Shown here: one piece after another, positions 1 to 6,253 of the stretch
Numbering within the stretch: the first letter of the stretch is position 1
Layout: each line of letters opens with the position of its first letter
Source: an uncultured Prevotella sp.
GTDB taxonomy: Bacteria > Bacteroidota > Bacteroidia > Bacteroidales > Bacteroidaceae
Reading direction: 5' to 3'
Assembly: GCA_900556795.1 (NCBI GenBank)
Contig: USQD01000091.1
Coordinates: 1 to 7,407 of the forward strand
DNA: 7,407 nucleotides
The notes under the pieces: model-generated
Told to the model about the DNA's origin: nothing
The model's database searches: none
The model's input: only the letters and a program-made list of their open reading frames with translations
Made by a program: the position numbers and the translations under genes

Positions 1-37
1 ATAGTTTGCCCCATAATCTCAAAAAAAGTATAAGAAA

Positions 38-69
38 TTTGCTTATTTCGAGGAAAAGTAGTAATTTTG
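38..69 (+). promoter_or_regulatory. Bacteroidetes-type sigma-70 promoter ahead of the PhoH-family gene
   Basis: A TTTG at 38-41 (-33 box) is followed after 20 nt by TAATTTTG at 62-69, an exact match to the TAnnTTTG -7 box of Bacteroidetes housekeeping promoters, with spacing inside the usual 19-21 nt. Transcription should start a few bases downstream of 69, at roughly 74-78. It probably drives the PhoH-family gene and possibly the purC-ubiE-aroE genes behind it. The -7 box overlaps a TTG at 67, so that codon cannot be the start of a message made from this promoter. Bases 1-37 show no other feature. Confidence 0.75.
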
Positions 70-117
70 CAGCGTTATATAACATATAAAGGTTTAAACG
101 ATTTAAGATTAGAAATT

Positions 118-1104
118 TTGATAGAGAAACATATAGTACTCGAAGATGTAGATCCAGTGATGTTCTACGGAGTGAATAATGCTCATCTACAGATGATAAA
201 ATCACTGTATCCTAAGTTGCGTATCGTGGCACGTGACAACGTGCTTCGTGTGCTTGGCGACGAGGAAGAAATGGCGAAAGCAGAAGAAGACATTGAGCTG
301 ATGCGCAAGCACTTAGCTAAATATAACATGCTCAATGAAGAAGATATCCTTGATATTGTGAAAGGCAAACAGACCAAAGCTGACTCCGTAAAAGGCGTGC
401 TGGTATACAGCATCAGCGGAAGACCTATCAAGAGCCGCAGCGAGAATCAGCAGCAACTCATTGAAGCTTACGAAAAGAACGACATGGTATTTGCCGTGGG
501 TCCTGCCGGAACCGGCAAGACCTACCTCAGCATCGCCCTTGCCGTAAAAGCACTCAAGGAGAAAGCCATTAAAAAGATTATCCTCTCACGACCTGCCGTA
601 GAAGCGGGCGAAAAGCTCGGTTTCCTGCCAGGCGACATGAAAGATAAAATTGACCCTTACCTGCAGCCACTGTATGATGCACTGGAAGACATGATTCCTG
701 CCGTCAAGCTGCAAGACATGATGGAAAAGCACATTATCCAGATTGCGCCACTTGCCTTCATGCGTGGACGCACACTCAGCGACGCCGTCGTCATTCTTGA
801 CGAGGCGCAGAACACAACCTCTCAACAGATTAGAATGTTCCTTACCCGTATGGGCATGAACACCAAGATGATCATCACCGGCGACCTGACCCAGATTGAC
901 CTGCCTAGAGAGCAGCGAAGCGGACTGAAGGAAGCACTCAAGATTCTGGACGGTGTGGAAGGCATCGGAGTGGTGAAGCTGGGACAGAAGGATATCGTGC
1001 GCCACAAACTCGTAACCCGCATCGTCAATGCATACGACAAGTATGACAAGGAGAGAGCGGAAGCACGAGAAGCTCTGAAAGCAGAAAAAGATAATTCAAA
1101 ATAA
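118..1104 (+). CDS. phoH: PhoH-family P-loop ATPase (YbeZ type)
   Basis: This is a cytosolic ATPase of the PhoH/YbeZ family, which in other bacteria is linked to RNA metabolism and often works with the endoribonuclease YbeY; the exact activity is unsettled. Counting from TTG 118 (328 aa), residues 1-80 form the N-terminal nucleic-acid-binding-like region. The Walker A motif GPAGTGKT lies at 128-135, the conserved SRPAVEAGEKLGFLPGD block at 157-173, Walker B VVILDEAQN at 224-232 and TGDLTQIDLP at 254-263. The C-terminal tail is strongly charged. The frame stays open to a TTG at 67, but that codon sits inside the -7 box and its 17 extra residues do not look like the family. Starting at TTG 118 gives MIEKHIVLEDVDPV, which fits the family N-terminus as I recall it. 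It is the first gene after a clear promoter. Family assignment is very secure; the start is likely but not proven. Confidence 0.95.
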   Translation: MIEKHIVLEDVDPVMFYGVNNAHLQMIKSLYPKLRIVARDNVLRVLGDEEEMAKAEEDIELMRKHLAKYNMLNEEDILDIVKGKQTKADSVKGVLVYSISGRPIKSRSENQQQLIEAYEKNDMVFAVGPAGTGKTYLSIALAVKALKEKAIKKIILSRPAVEAGEKLGFLPGDMKDKIDPYLQPLYDALEDMIPAVKLQDMMEKHIIQIAPLAFMRGRTLSDAVVILDEAQNTTSQQIRMFLTRMGMNTKMIITGDLTQIDLPREQRSGLKEALKILDGVEGIGVVKLGQKDIVRHKLVTRIVNAYDKYDKERAEAREALKAEKDNSK

Positions 1105-1150
1105 TCAGAATTAAGAATGAACAGAATGATTATTCTAAACATATCATCAA

Positions 1151-1178
1151 GTTCAAAGTTCAAAATTCAAAGTTCAAA
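1151..1178 (+). repeat. Four tandem heptamers (GTTCAAA-type) upstream of purC
   Basis: Four consecutive 7-bp units read GTTCAAA, GTTCAAA, ATTCAAA, GTTCAAA, ending 5 nt before the purC ATG. They replace any recognisable ribosome-binding site and give an A/T-rich leader with little structure. Upstream in the same 79-nt gap is an 8-bp inverted repeat (AATAATCA at 1100-1107, TGATTATT at 1127-1134), too A/T-rich to call a terminator. I see no TAnnTTTG box in the gap, so purC is probably transcribed from the promoter ahead of the PhoH-family gene. Confidence 0.8.
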
Positions 1179-1183
1179 GTAAA

Positions 1184-2134
1184 ATGAAAGCATTAACAAA
1201 GACAGATTTCCATTTCGATGGACAGAAGAGTGTTTACCACGGTAAAGTACGTGATGTGTATGACATTAACGACGACATCCTCGTGATGGTCGCTACCGAC
1301 AGAATCTCAGCGTTCGACGTTGTTCTGCCTAAGGGTATCCCATTCAAGGGACAGGTGCTCAACCAGATTGCAGCTAAGTTCTTGGACACAACTACAGACA
1401 TCTGTCCAAACTGGAAGTTGGCTACTCCAGACCCTATGGTAACTATTGGTTTGAAGTGCGAGGGTTTCCGCGTAGAAATGATCATCCGCTCAATCCTCAC
1501 CGGTAGCGCATGGCGCGACTATCAGAAGGGATGCCGTGAGATCTGCGGTGTGAAGTTGCCTGACGGAATGCGCGAGAACGAGCGTTTCCCTGAGCCTATC
1601 ATCACTCCTACTACCAAGGCTGACGAGGGTCACGACATGAACATCTCTAAGGAAGAGATCATTGCCCAGGGTATTGTTAGTGCAGAGGATTACGCTGTAA
1701 TGGAAGACTATACACGCAAGATCTTCGCTCGTGGTCAGGAAATCGCTGCTAAGCAGGGCTTGATTCTCGTAGACACAAAGTACGAGTTCGGCAAGCGCGA
1801 CGGCAAGGTTTACCTCATCGACGAGATCCACACTCCAGACTCTAGCCGCTACTTCTATGCTGATGGCTACGAGGAGAAGTTTGAGAAGGGTGAGCCTCAG
1901 CGCCAGCTTTCCAAGGAGTTCGTTCGCCAGTGGCTCATCGAACACAACTTCATGAACGAGCCAGGTCAGACCATGCCAGAAATCACCGACGAGTATGCAG
2001 AGAGTGTATCAGACCGCTACATCGAGCTTTACGAGCACATCACAGGCGAGAAGTTCGACAAGGCTGCTGAGGAAGGTGACATCGCTGCACGTATCGAGAA
2101 GAACGTAAGTGAATGGCTTGCTACACGTAAATAA
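1184..2134 (+). CDS. purC: Phosphoribosylaminoimidazole-succinocarboxamide synthase (SAICAR synthetase)
   Basis: PurC joins CAIR and aspartate with ATP to give SAICAR, a middle step of de novo purine synthesis in the cytosol. The 316-aa protein carries the family signatures in order: the N-terminal nucleotide-binding GKVRDVY at 20-26, ATDRISAFD at 37-45, [13 protein letters not shown] at 104-116, [14 protein letters not shown] at 138-151, and [12 protein letters not shown] at 211-222. It is the long form (about 300 residues, as in yeast) rather than the roughly 240-residue E. coli form. The ATG at 1184 starts just before the conserved N-terminus and is the clear choice. The stop is only 6 nt before ubiE, which points to cotranscription. 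purM, two steps earlier in the same pathway, lies three genes downstream. Nothing looks damaged. Confidence 0.98.
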   Translation: MKALTKTDFHFDGQKSVYHGKVRDVYDINDDILVMVATDRISAFDVVLPKGIPFKGQVLNQIAAKFLDTTTDICPNWKLATPDPMVTIGLKCEGFRVEMIIRSILTGSAWRDYQKGCREICGVKLPDGMRENERFPEPIITPTTKADEGHDMNISKEEIIAQGIVSAEDYAVMEDYTRKIFARGQEIAAKQGLILVDTKYEFGKRDGKVYLIDEIHTPDSSRYFYADGYEEKFEKGEPQRQLSKEFVRQWLIEHNFMNEPGQTMPEITDEYAESVSDRYIELYEHITGEKFDKAAEEGDIAARIEKNVSEWLATRK

Positions 2135-2140
2135 TTAATA

Positions 2141-2875
2141 ATGTATAAGCAAGAACAGATTAAGCCCTACGAGGGCACAGGAGATAAGGGCAAGCTGGTA
2201 GAGGAGATGTTTGACAACATCGCCCCTACCTACGACACCCTGAACCACCGACTCTCGTGGGATATCGACAAGGGATGGCGCAAGAAGGCAATCAAGCGAC
2301 TTGCGCCCTTCTCTCCAAAGAAAATGCTCGACATCGCCACAGGCACCGGCGACTTCGCCATCCTTGCCGCCCGGATGCTGCATCCCGACAAACTCATCGG
2401 AGCAGACATCTCGCAGGGAATGATGGAGATAGGAAGACAGAAGGTAAAGCAGCTGGGACTTGACGGAGTGATCCGCTTCGACAAGGAAGATTGTCTCCAC
2501 CTCTCATACGAAGACAATACATTTGATGCAGTAACTGCCGCCTTCGGCATCCGCAACTTCCAGAACCTGGACCAGGGCCTTCGCGAAATGTGCCGAGTAC
2601 TGAAGAAGGGAGGACATCTCTGCATCGTAGAGCTCACCACTCCGGTCAGCTTCCCGATGAAGCAGTTGTTCCACATCTATTCGCATACAGTATTGCCTAT
2701 CTACGGCAAGCTGATTTCGAAAGACCAGAGTGCCTACAGCTACCTCACCAAGACCATCGAGGCATTCCCTCAGGGAGAGACGATGATGGAGGTATTCAAG
2801 AAGGCAGGTTTCGAGAAAGCAGAGTTCACCCGACTCACCTTCGGCATCTGCACACTCTATTTTGCAACCAAATAA
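2141..2875 (+). CDS. ubiE: Demethylmenaquinone methyltransferase (UbiE/MenG family)
   Basis: This SAM-dependent methyltransferase carries out the last step of menaquinone synthesis, methylating demethylmenaquinone at the membrane. Bacteroidetes use menaquinone and not ubiquinone, so MenG activity is the expected one, although the family also contains the ubiquinone enzyme. The 244-aa protein has the UbiE signature [21 protein letters not shown] at 23-43, SAM motif [13 protein letters not shown] at 63-74, the acidic end of the second strand GADIS at 87-91, and [15 protein letters not shown] at 128-142. It ends in [10 protein letters not shown], a C-terminus I associate with Bacteroidetes homologues. 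The ATG lies 6 nt after the purC stop with no Shine-Dalgarno, suggesting translation coupled to purC. aroE follows after 28 nt and supplies the chorismate branch from which menaquinone is made. Length is normal for the family. Confidence 0.95.
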   Translation: MYKQEQIKPYEGTGDKGKLVEEMFDNIAPTYDTLNHRLSWDIDKGWRKKAIKRLAPFSPKKMLDIATGTGDFAILAARMLHPDKLIGADISQGMMEIGRQKVKQLGLDGVIRFDKEDCLHLSYEDNTFDAVTAAFGIRNFQNLDQGLREMCRVLKKGGHLCIVELTTPVSFPMKQLFHIYSHTVLPIYGKLISKDQSAYSYLTKTIEAFPQGETMMEVFKKAGFEKAEFTRLTFGICTLYFATK

Positions 2876-2903
2876 ATTATGAATTTTAAATAAGAATATC
2901 AGT

Positions 2904-3650
2904 ATGGACAAGTATGGACTCATAGGTTTCCCTTTGGGCCACTCCTTCTCAAAAAGCTATTTCAACGAGAAATTTGAGAACGAGGGAATCAATGCCAAGT
3001 ACATCAACTTCGAGCTGCCTAGCATCGAAGGTTTAGCTGAGGTACTCGACACCAATCCCGAACTGAAGGGTTTCAACGTAACCATTCCTTACAAGGAGAA
3101 AGTAATCAGCTATCTCGACAGCGTAAGCCCTGAGGCCAACGCCATCGGAGCCGTCAATGTGGTGAAGGTTGATCACAAGGGCAATGAAACTGTGCTCACC
3201 GGCTATAATAGCGACGTCATTGGCTTTACAAAGAGCATCGAGCCATTCCTGGAGAAGTGTCATAAGAAAGCACTTATCCTGGGTACTGGAGGTGCATCTA
3301 AAGCCATCAACTACGGTTTGAAATCACTAGGTCTGGAAACCTTGTTTGTAAGTCGATACGAACGTCCTGGTACTATTCAATACGAAAAGATTACTCCTGA
3401 GGTAATCAAGGAATACAATGTCATCGTCAACTGTACTCCAGTGGGCATGTATCCTCATGTAGATGAGTGCCCTCCGCTGCCTTACGAGGCGATGGACACC
3501 CACACGCTGCTCTATGACCTCATCTACAATCCTGACGAAACCCTTTTCATGAAGAAGGGAAAAGAACATGGAGCCACAGTAAAGAATGGTTTGGAGATGC
3601 TGCTCCTCCAGGCATTTGCCAGCTGGGATTTCTGGCATGAAGAAAAATAA
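2904..3650 (+). CDS. aroE: Shikimate dehydrogenase (NADP-dependent)
   Basis: AroE reduces 3-dehydroshikimate to shikimate in the pathway to chorismate, hence to aromatic amino acids, folate and menaquinone. The 248-aa protein is slightly shorter than E. coli AroE (272 aa) but complete. Shikimate-binding and catalytic positions are visible: the SxS pair in GHSFS (S14, S16), NVTIPYK with the catalytic lysine K64, GAVNVV with N85, and GYNSD with catalytic D104. The Rossmann glycine motif LGTGGASKA is at 126-134 and the substrate glutamine in MLLLQAF is Q236. The cofactor-ribose loop reads SRYERPG where many homologues have an NRT-type motif; the arginine that holds the NADP phosphate is retained. 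The start ATG at 2904 is immediately before the conserved YGLIGFPLGHS. It sits 28 nt behind ubiE, probably in the same transcript. Confidence 0.96.
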   Translation: MDKYGLIGFPLGHSFSKSYFNEKFENEGINAKYINFELPSIEGLAEVLDTNPELKGFNVTIPYKEKVISYLDSVSPEANAIGAVNVVKVDHKGNETVLTGYNSDVIGFTKSIEPFLEKCHKKALILGTGGASKAINYGLKSLGLETLFVSRYERPGTIQYEKITPEVIKEYNVIVNCTPVGMYPHVDECPPLPYEAMDTHTLLYDLIYNPDETLFMKKGKEHGATVKNGLEMLLLQAFASWDFWHEEK

Positions 3651-3657
3651 ATACTTC

Positions 3658-3717
3658 ATAAACGTAGATGTTTACAAGTACAGATTCAGCATAGTAAACT
3701 TGAACATCTACATTTAT
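3658..3717 (+). repeat. Long imperfect inverted repeat (hairpin) between aroE and purM
   Basis: The arms pair as 5 bp (3658-3662 with 3713-3717), one C/A mismatch, 9 bp (3664-3672 GTAGATGTT with 3703-3711 AACATCTAC), a 2-nt bulge (3673-3674), then 5 bp (CAAGT 3675-3679 with ACTTG 3698-3702), around an 18-nt loop. Two competing pairings exist: GTTTAC 3670-3675 with GTAAAC 3694-3699, and TAAAC 3659-3663 with GTTTA 3670-3674. No U-tract follows, so a classical terminator is unlikely. It starts 7 nt after the aroE stop and ends about 50 nt before purM, so it could be an aroE 3' end, a purM leader structure, or an inserted palindromic repeat. Confidence 0.7.
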
Positions 3718-3766
3718 AAGAACGATAAGGAAATTATAAGAATCATAATTGGAGATCAATTTAGAT

Positions 3767-4933
3767 ATGAGTAACAATAGATATATGATGCGCGGTGTAA
3801 GCGCAGCAAAGGAAGACGTTCACAACGCCATCAAGAACATCGACAAAGGTATCTTTCCACAGGCTTTCTGCAAGATTATACCTGATATCCTGGGCGGAGA
3901 CCCAGAGTATTGCAACATTATGCACGCCGACGGTGCAGGTACCAAGTCTAGCTTGGCTTACATGTACTGGAAGGAGACTGGCGACCTCTCTGTATGGAAG
4001 GGTATCGCTCAGGATGCTATCGTGATGAATACCGACGACCTGCTCTGCGTGGGTGCCGTAGACAACATCCTCGTTAGCTCTACCATCGGCCGCAACAAGA
4101 TGCTCATCCCTGGCGAGGTCATCTCGGCTATCATCAACGGAACCGACGACCTGCTCCACGAGATGCGCGAGATGGGTATCGGCATCTATCCTACAGGCGG
4201 TGAGACTGCCGATGTGGGCGACCTGGTTCGTACCATCATCGTTGACTCTACCGTAACCTGCCGCATGAAGCGCAGCGACGTCATCAACAACGCCAACATC
4301 CGTCCAGGCGATGTAATCGTAGGTCTCTCTTCTACAGGTCAGGCTACATACGAGAAGAAGTACAACGGCGGCATGGGTAGCAACGGTTTGACTTCTGCCC
4401 GCCACGATGTATTCGCCAAGTATCTCGCTGAGAACTATCCTGAGAGCTACGACCACGCCGTGCCAGAAGAGTTGGTTTACAGCGGCAAGTATAAGTTGAC
4501 CGATGAGGTTGAGGGTTCTCCTATCAACGCAGGTGAGCTGGTTCTCTCTCCTACCCGCACCTATGCTCCGGTCATCAAGAAGATTCTGGATGAGCTTCGC
4601 CCAGAGATTCACGGTATGGTTCACTGTACAGGTGGTGCCCAGACCAAGGTTCTGCACTTCGTAGGCGAGAACTGCAAGGTAGTGAAGGACAACATGTTCC
4701 CTGTACCTCCACTCTTCAAGGCAATCCACGACTGCTCAGAGACCGACTGGAAGGAGATGTATCAGGTATTCAACATGGGTCACCGCATGGAGATCTACGT
4801 TCGCCCAGAGGTAGCTGAGAAGGTCATCGCCATCAGCAAGAGCTTCAACATCGATGCCCAGATTGTGGGTCACATCGAGGAAGGCAAGCGCAGCCTGACC
4901 ATCAAGAGCGAATTCGGAACATTCGAATACTAA
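3767..4933 (+). CDS. purM: Phosphoribosylformylglycinamidine cyclo-ligase (AIR synthase), Bacteroidetes long form
   Basis: PurM closes the imidazole ring, turning FGAM into AIR with ATP, the fifth step of de novo purine synthesis. From ATG 3767 the protein is 388 aa, against about 345 in E. coli, and is divergent from it. The AIR-synthase-fold motifs are recognisable: HADGAGTKSSLAY at 53-65 (E. coli DGVGTK region), MNTDDLLCVGA at 87-97, TGGETADVGD at 143-152, VGLSSTGQ at 185-192, HCTGGAQTK, and FNMGHRMEIYV near the C-terminus. The frame is open to a TTG at 3749, but ATG 3767 gives MSNNRYMMRGVSAAKEDVHNA, the expected N-terminus; a GGAG at 3751-3754 lies upstream at a loose 12-nt spacing. prfA follows after 18 nt, probably cotranscribed. 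AIR-synthase fold is certain; assignment to PurM rather than another family member rests on conserved context and recalled similarity. Confidence 0.9.
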   Translation: MSNNRYMMRGVSAAKEDVHNAIKNIDKGIFPQAFCKIIPDILGGDPEYCNIMHADGAGTKSSLAYMYWKETGDLSVWKGIAQDAIVMNTDDLLCVGAVDNILVSSTIGRNKMLIPGEVISAIINGTDDLLHEMREMGIGIYPTGGETADVGDLVRTIIVDSTVTCRMKRSDVINNANIRPGDVIVGLSSTGQATYEKKYNGGMGSNGLTSARHDVFAKYLAENYPESYDHAVPEELVYSGKYKLTDEVEGSPINAGELVLSPTRTYAPVIKKILDELRPEIHGMVHCTGGAQTKVLHFVGENCKVVKDNMFPVPPLFKAIHDCSETDWKEMYQVFNMGHRMEIYVRPEVAEKVIAISKSFNIDAQIVGHIEEGKRSLTIKSEFGTFEY

Positions 4934-4951
4934 AAATAGAATTTAAAATTA

Positions 4952-6061
4952 ATGGATAATAACAACATATTACAGAAGCTAGAAGGCTTAGAGAGCCGAT
5001 ACGAGGAAGTAAGCACCCTCATTACCGACCCTGATGTCATCGCCGACCAGCCACGCTACGTGAAGCTGACCAAGGAGTGGAAAGACCTTGGCGACATCAT
5101 GGATGCACGCAAGCGATACATCAACTGTCTGAACAGCATCAAGGAGGCTAAGGATATTCTCGCCAACGAAAGCGACCCAGAAATGAAGGAGATGGCTCGC
5201 GAGGAACTCAACGAGAACGAGGCTCTGCAGCCTAAGCTCGAAGAAGAAATCAAGATTGCCCTGGTTCCTAAGGATCCAGAGGATGCCAAGAATGTTCAGA
5301 TGGAGATTCGTGGCGGTGCCGGTGGCGACGAGGCTGCCCTCTTCGCCGGTGACCTCTTCTCTATGTATAAGAAATATTGCGAGTCTAAGGGATGGACCAT
5401 CAGCGTGACTTCTGTCTCTGAGGGCGCAGTGGGTGGATACAAGGAAATCGACTTCGCTGTAAGCGGAACAGATGTTTACGGTACATTGAAGTATGAGTCT
5501 GGTGTTCACCGTGTTCAGCGTGTACCTGCCACTGAGACTCAGGGCCGTATGCACACCTCAGCTGCTACCGTGGCTGTTTTGCCAGAGGCAGATAAGTTTG
5601 AGGTGAACATCAATGAAGGTGACATCAAGTGGGATACCTTCCGAAGTTCTGGTGCCGGTGGTCAGAACGTGAACAAGGTAGAGTCTGGAGTTCGCCTCCG
5701 ATATCCTTGGAAGAACCCTAACACTGGCGAGGTAGAGGAAATCCTTATCGAGTGTACCGAGACCCGTGACCAGCCAAAGAACAAGGAGCGTGCCTTGAGC
5801 CGCCTCTATACATTCATCCACGACCGTGAGCATCAGAAGTATGTTGACGATATCGCCAGCCGCCGCAAGAGCCTCGTCTCTACCGGTGACCGCAGTGCGA
5901 AGATTCGTACCTACAACTTCCCACAGGGCCGTGTTACCGACCACCGTATCGGTTATACCACCCACGACCTCAATGGTTTCCTGGCTGGTAACATCCAGGA
6001 TATGATTGATGCCCTGACCGTGGCTGAGAACGCAGAGAAACTGAAAGAAACAGAATTGTAA
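4952..6061 (+). CDS. prfA: Peptide chain release factor 1 (RF1)
   Basis: RF1 recognises UAA and UAG in the ribosomal A site and triggers release of the finished protein. The 369-aa protein has the usual layout: a coiled N-terminal domain (about 1-105), the MEIRGGAGGDEAALFAGDLF block at 117-136, the stop-codon-reading tripeptide PAT at 192-194 in VPATETQGRMHTS, and the catalytic GGQ at 236-238 in RSSGAGGQNVNKVESG, whose glutamine is normally methylated by PrmC. PAT (not SPF) marks it as RF1 rather than RF2, and there is no programmed frameshift. The segment after GGQ reads NVNKVESGVRL instead of the E. coli HVNTTDSAVRI, a lineage difference. The start ATG at 4952 has an A/T-rich leader without Shine-Dalgarno. 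It is 18 nt behind purM; a 192-nt gap full of repeats separates it from pyrF. Confidence 0.98.
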   Translation: MDNNNILQKLEGLESRYEEVSTLITDPDVIADQPRYVKLTKEWKDLGDIMDARKRYINCLNSIKEAKDILANESDPEMKEMAREELNENEALQPKLEEEIKIALVPKDPEDAKNVQMEIRGGAGGDEAALFAGDLFSMYKKYCESKGWTISVTSVSEGAVGGYKEIDFAVSGTDVYGTLKYESGVHRVQRVPATETQGRMHTSAATVAVLPEADKFEVNINEGDIKWDTFRSSGAGGQNVNKVESGVRLRYPWKNPNTGEVEEILIECTETRDQPKNKERALSRLYTFIHDREHQKYVDDIASRRKSLVSTGDRSAKIRTYNFPQGRVTDHRIGYTTHDLNGFLAGNIQDMIDALTVAENAEKLKETEL

Positions 6062-6078
6062 AACCCTACCGAGGTTTT
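6062..6078 (+). terminator. Weak terminator-like hairpin after prfA
   Basis: Immediately after the prfA stop, AA(C)CCT at 6062-6067 can pair with AGGTT at 6072-6076, around an ACCG loop and with one bulged C, followed by TTTG. The stem is short and the T run is only 3-4 nt long and partly in the stem, so this is at best a weak intrinsic terminator. Confidence 0.25.
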
Positions 6079-6107
6079 GTATGTGACTCCGCAGTTTTAA
6101 AGCTTTT

Positions 6108-6186
6108 GCCCTTACAGGGCGACAGACCTGATGACATGATTACCCAGGGTATTGCCCTGGGCTAGGGGCTTCTGCCCTTTCAGGGC
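6108..6186 (+). repeat. REP-like cluster of three hairpins between prfA and pyrF
   Basis: Three G/C-rich stem-loops lie in a row. The first is GCCCT-TAC-AGGGC at 6108-6120. The second is CCCAGGG-TATTG-CCCTGGG at 6143-6161 (7-bp stem). The third is GCCCT-TTC-AGGGC at 6174-6186. The outer two are near-copies sharing the TGCCCTT-CAGGGCG frame, so they can also pair with each other. None is followed by a U-tract. From memory, very similar sequence (a GCCCTTTCAGGGC hairpin around an ACCCAGGG/CCCTGGG hairpin) recurs between genes in Bacteroides and Prevotella, which makes this a dispersed extragenic palindromic element rather than a pyrF-specific regulator. Confidence 0.75.
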
Positions 6187-6238
6187 GTGTGGAGCAAACA
6201 TATGAAATTCAAGTGTGGAGCAAACATATGAAATTCAA
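6187..6238 (+). repeat. Perfect 26-bp tandem duplication in the pyrF leader
   Basis: Two identical 26-bp units occupy 6187-6212 and 6213-6238, beginning GTGTGGAGCAAAC and ending ATATGAAATTCAA. They start at the base after the third hairpin of the preceding repeat cluster and end 15 nt before the pyrF ATG. Each unit has GGAG followed 7 nt later by ATG, a textbook ribosome-binding arrangement that none of the neighbouring genes has. Confidence 0.9.
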
Positions 6239-6242
6239 ATAA
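6202..6242 (+). other. Two overlapping mini-ORFs upstream of pyrF (possible leader peptides)
   Basis: ATG 6202 opens a 9-codon ORF, MKFKCGANI, ending at TGA 6229-6231. That stop overlaps by ATGA the second ATG at 6228, which opens a 4-codon ORF, MKFK, ending at TAA 6240-6242. Both ATGs have GGAG 7 nt upstream. The second stop is 11 nt before the pyrF start, close enough for reinitiation. Because the two ATGs come from a duplicated repeat, this could be accidental; no expression evidence is available. Confidence 0.3.
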
Positions 6243-6253
6243 CTTAAAAAGAA

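Noticed and set aside
1100..1134. AATAATCA/TGATTATT inverted repeat after the PhoH-family gene as a terminator
   Set aside because: Only 8 A/T-rich pairs, a 19-nt loop, overlap with the stop codon and no U-tract; too weak to call.
3709..3716. TACATTTA as a -7 box for purM
   Set aside because: The final G is missing, there is no TTTG at the proper distance, and the sequence is an arm of the inverted repeat.
3586..3774. Short + strand frame over the aroE end and the hairpin gap
   Set aside because: It overlaps the aroE C-terminus out of frame, and its remaining residues only translate the A/T-rich inverted repeat.
3761..4729. Long antisense open frame (322 codons) inside purM
   Set aside because: It lies wholly opposite purM, whose protein motifs are clear; the antisense translation has no recognisable family. 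It follows from the codon bias of purM.
6076..6108. Possible pyrF promoter (TTTG, 21 nt, then AGCTTTTG)
   Set aside because: The -7 box lacks its TA, and the TTTG lies in the first hairpin region; only half of the motif fits.
6108..6238. CRISPR array in the prfA-pyrF gap
   Set aside because: The 26-bp repeats are directly adjacent with no spacers, and the hairpins have irregular spacing; no cas gene is present.
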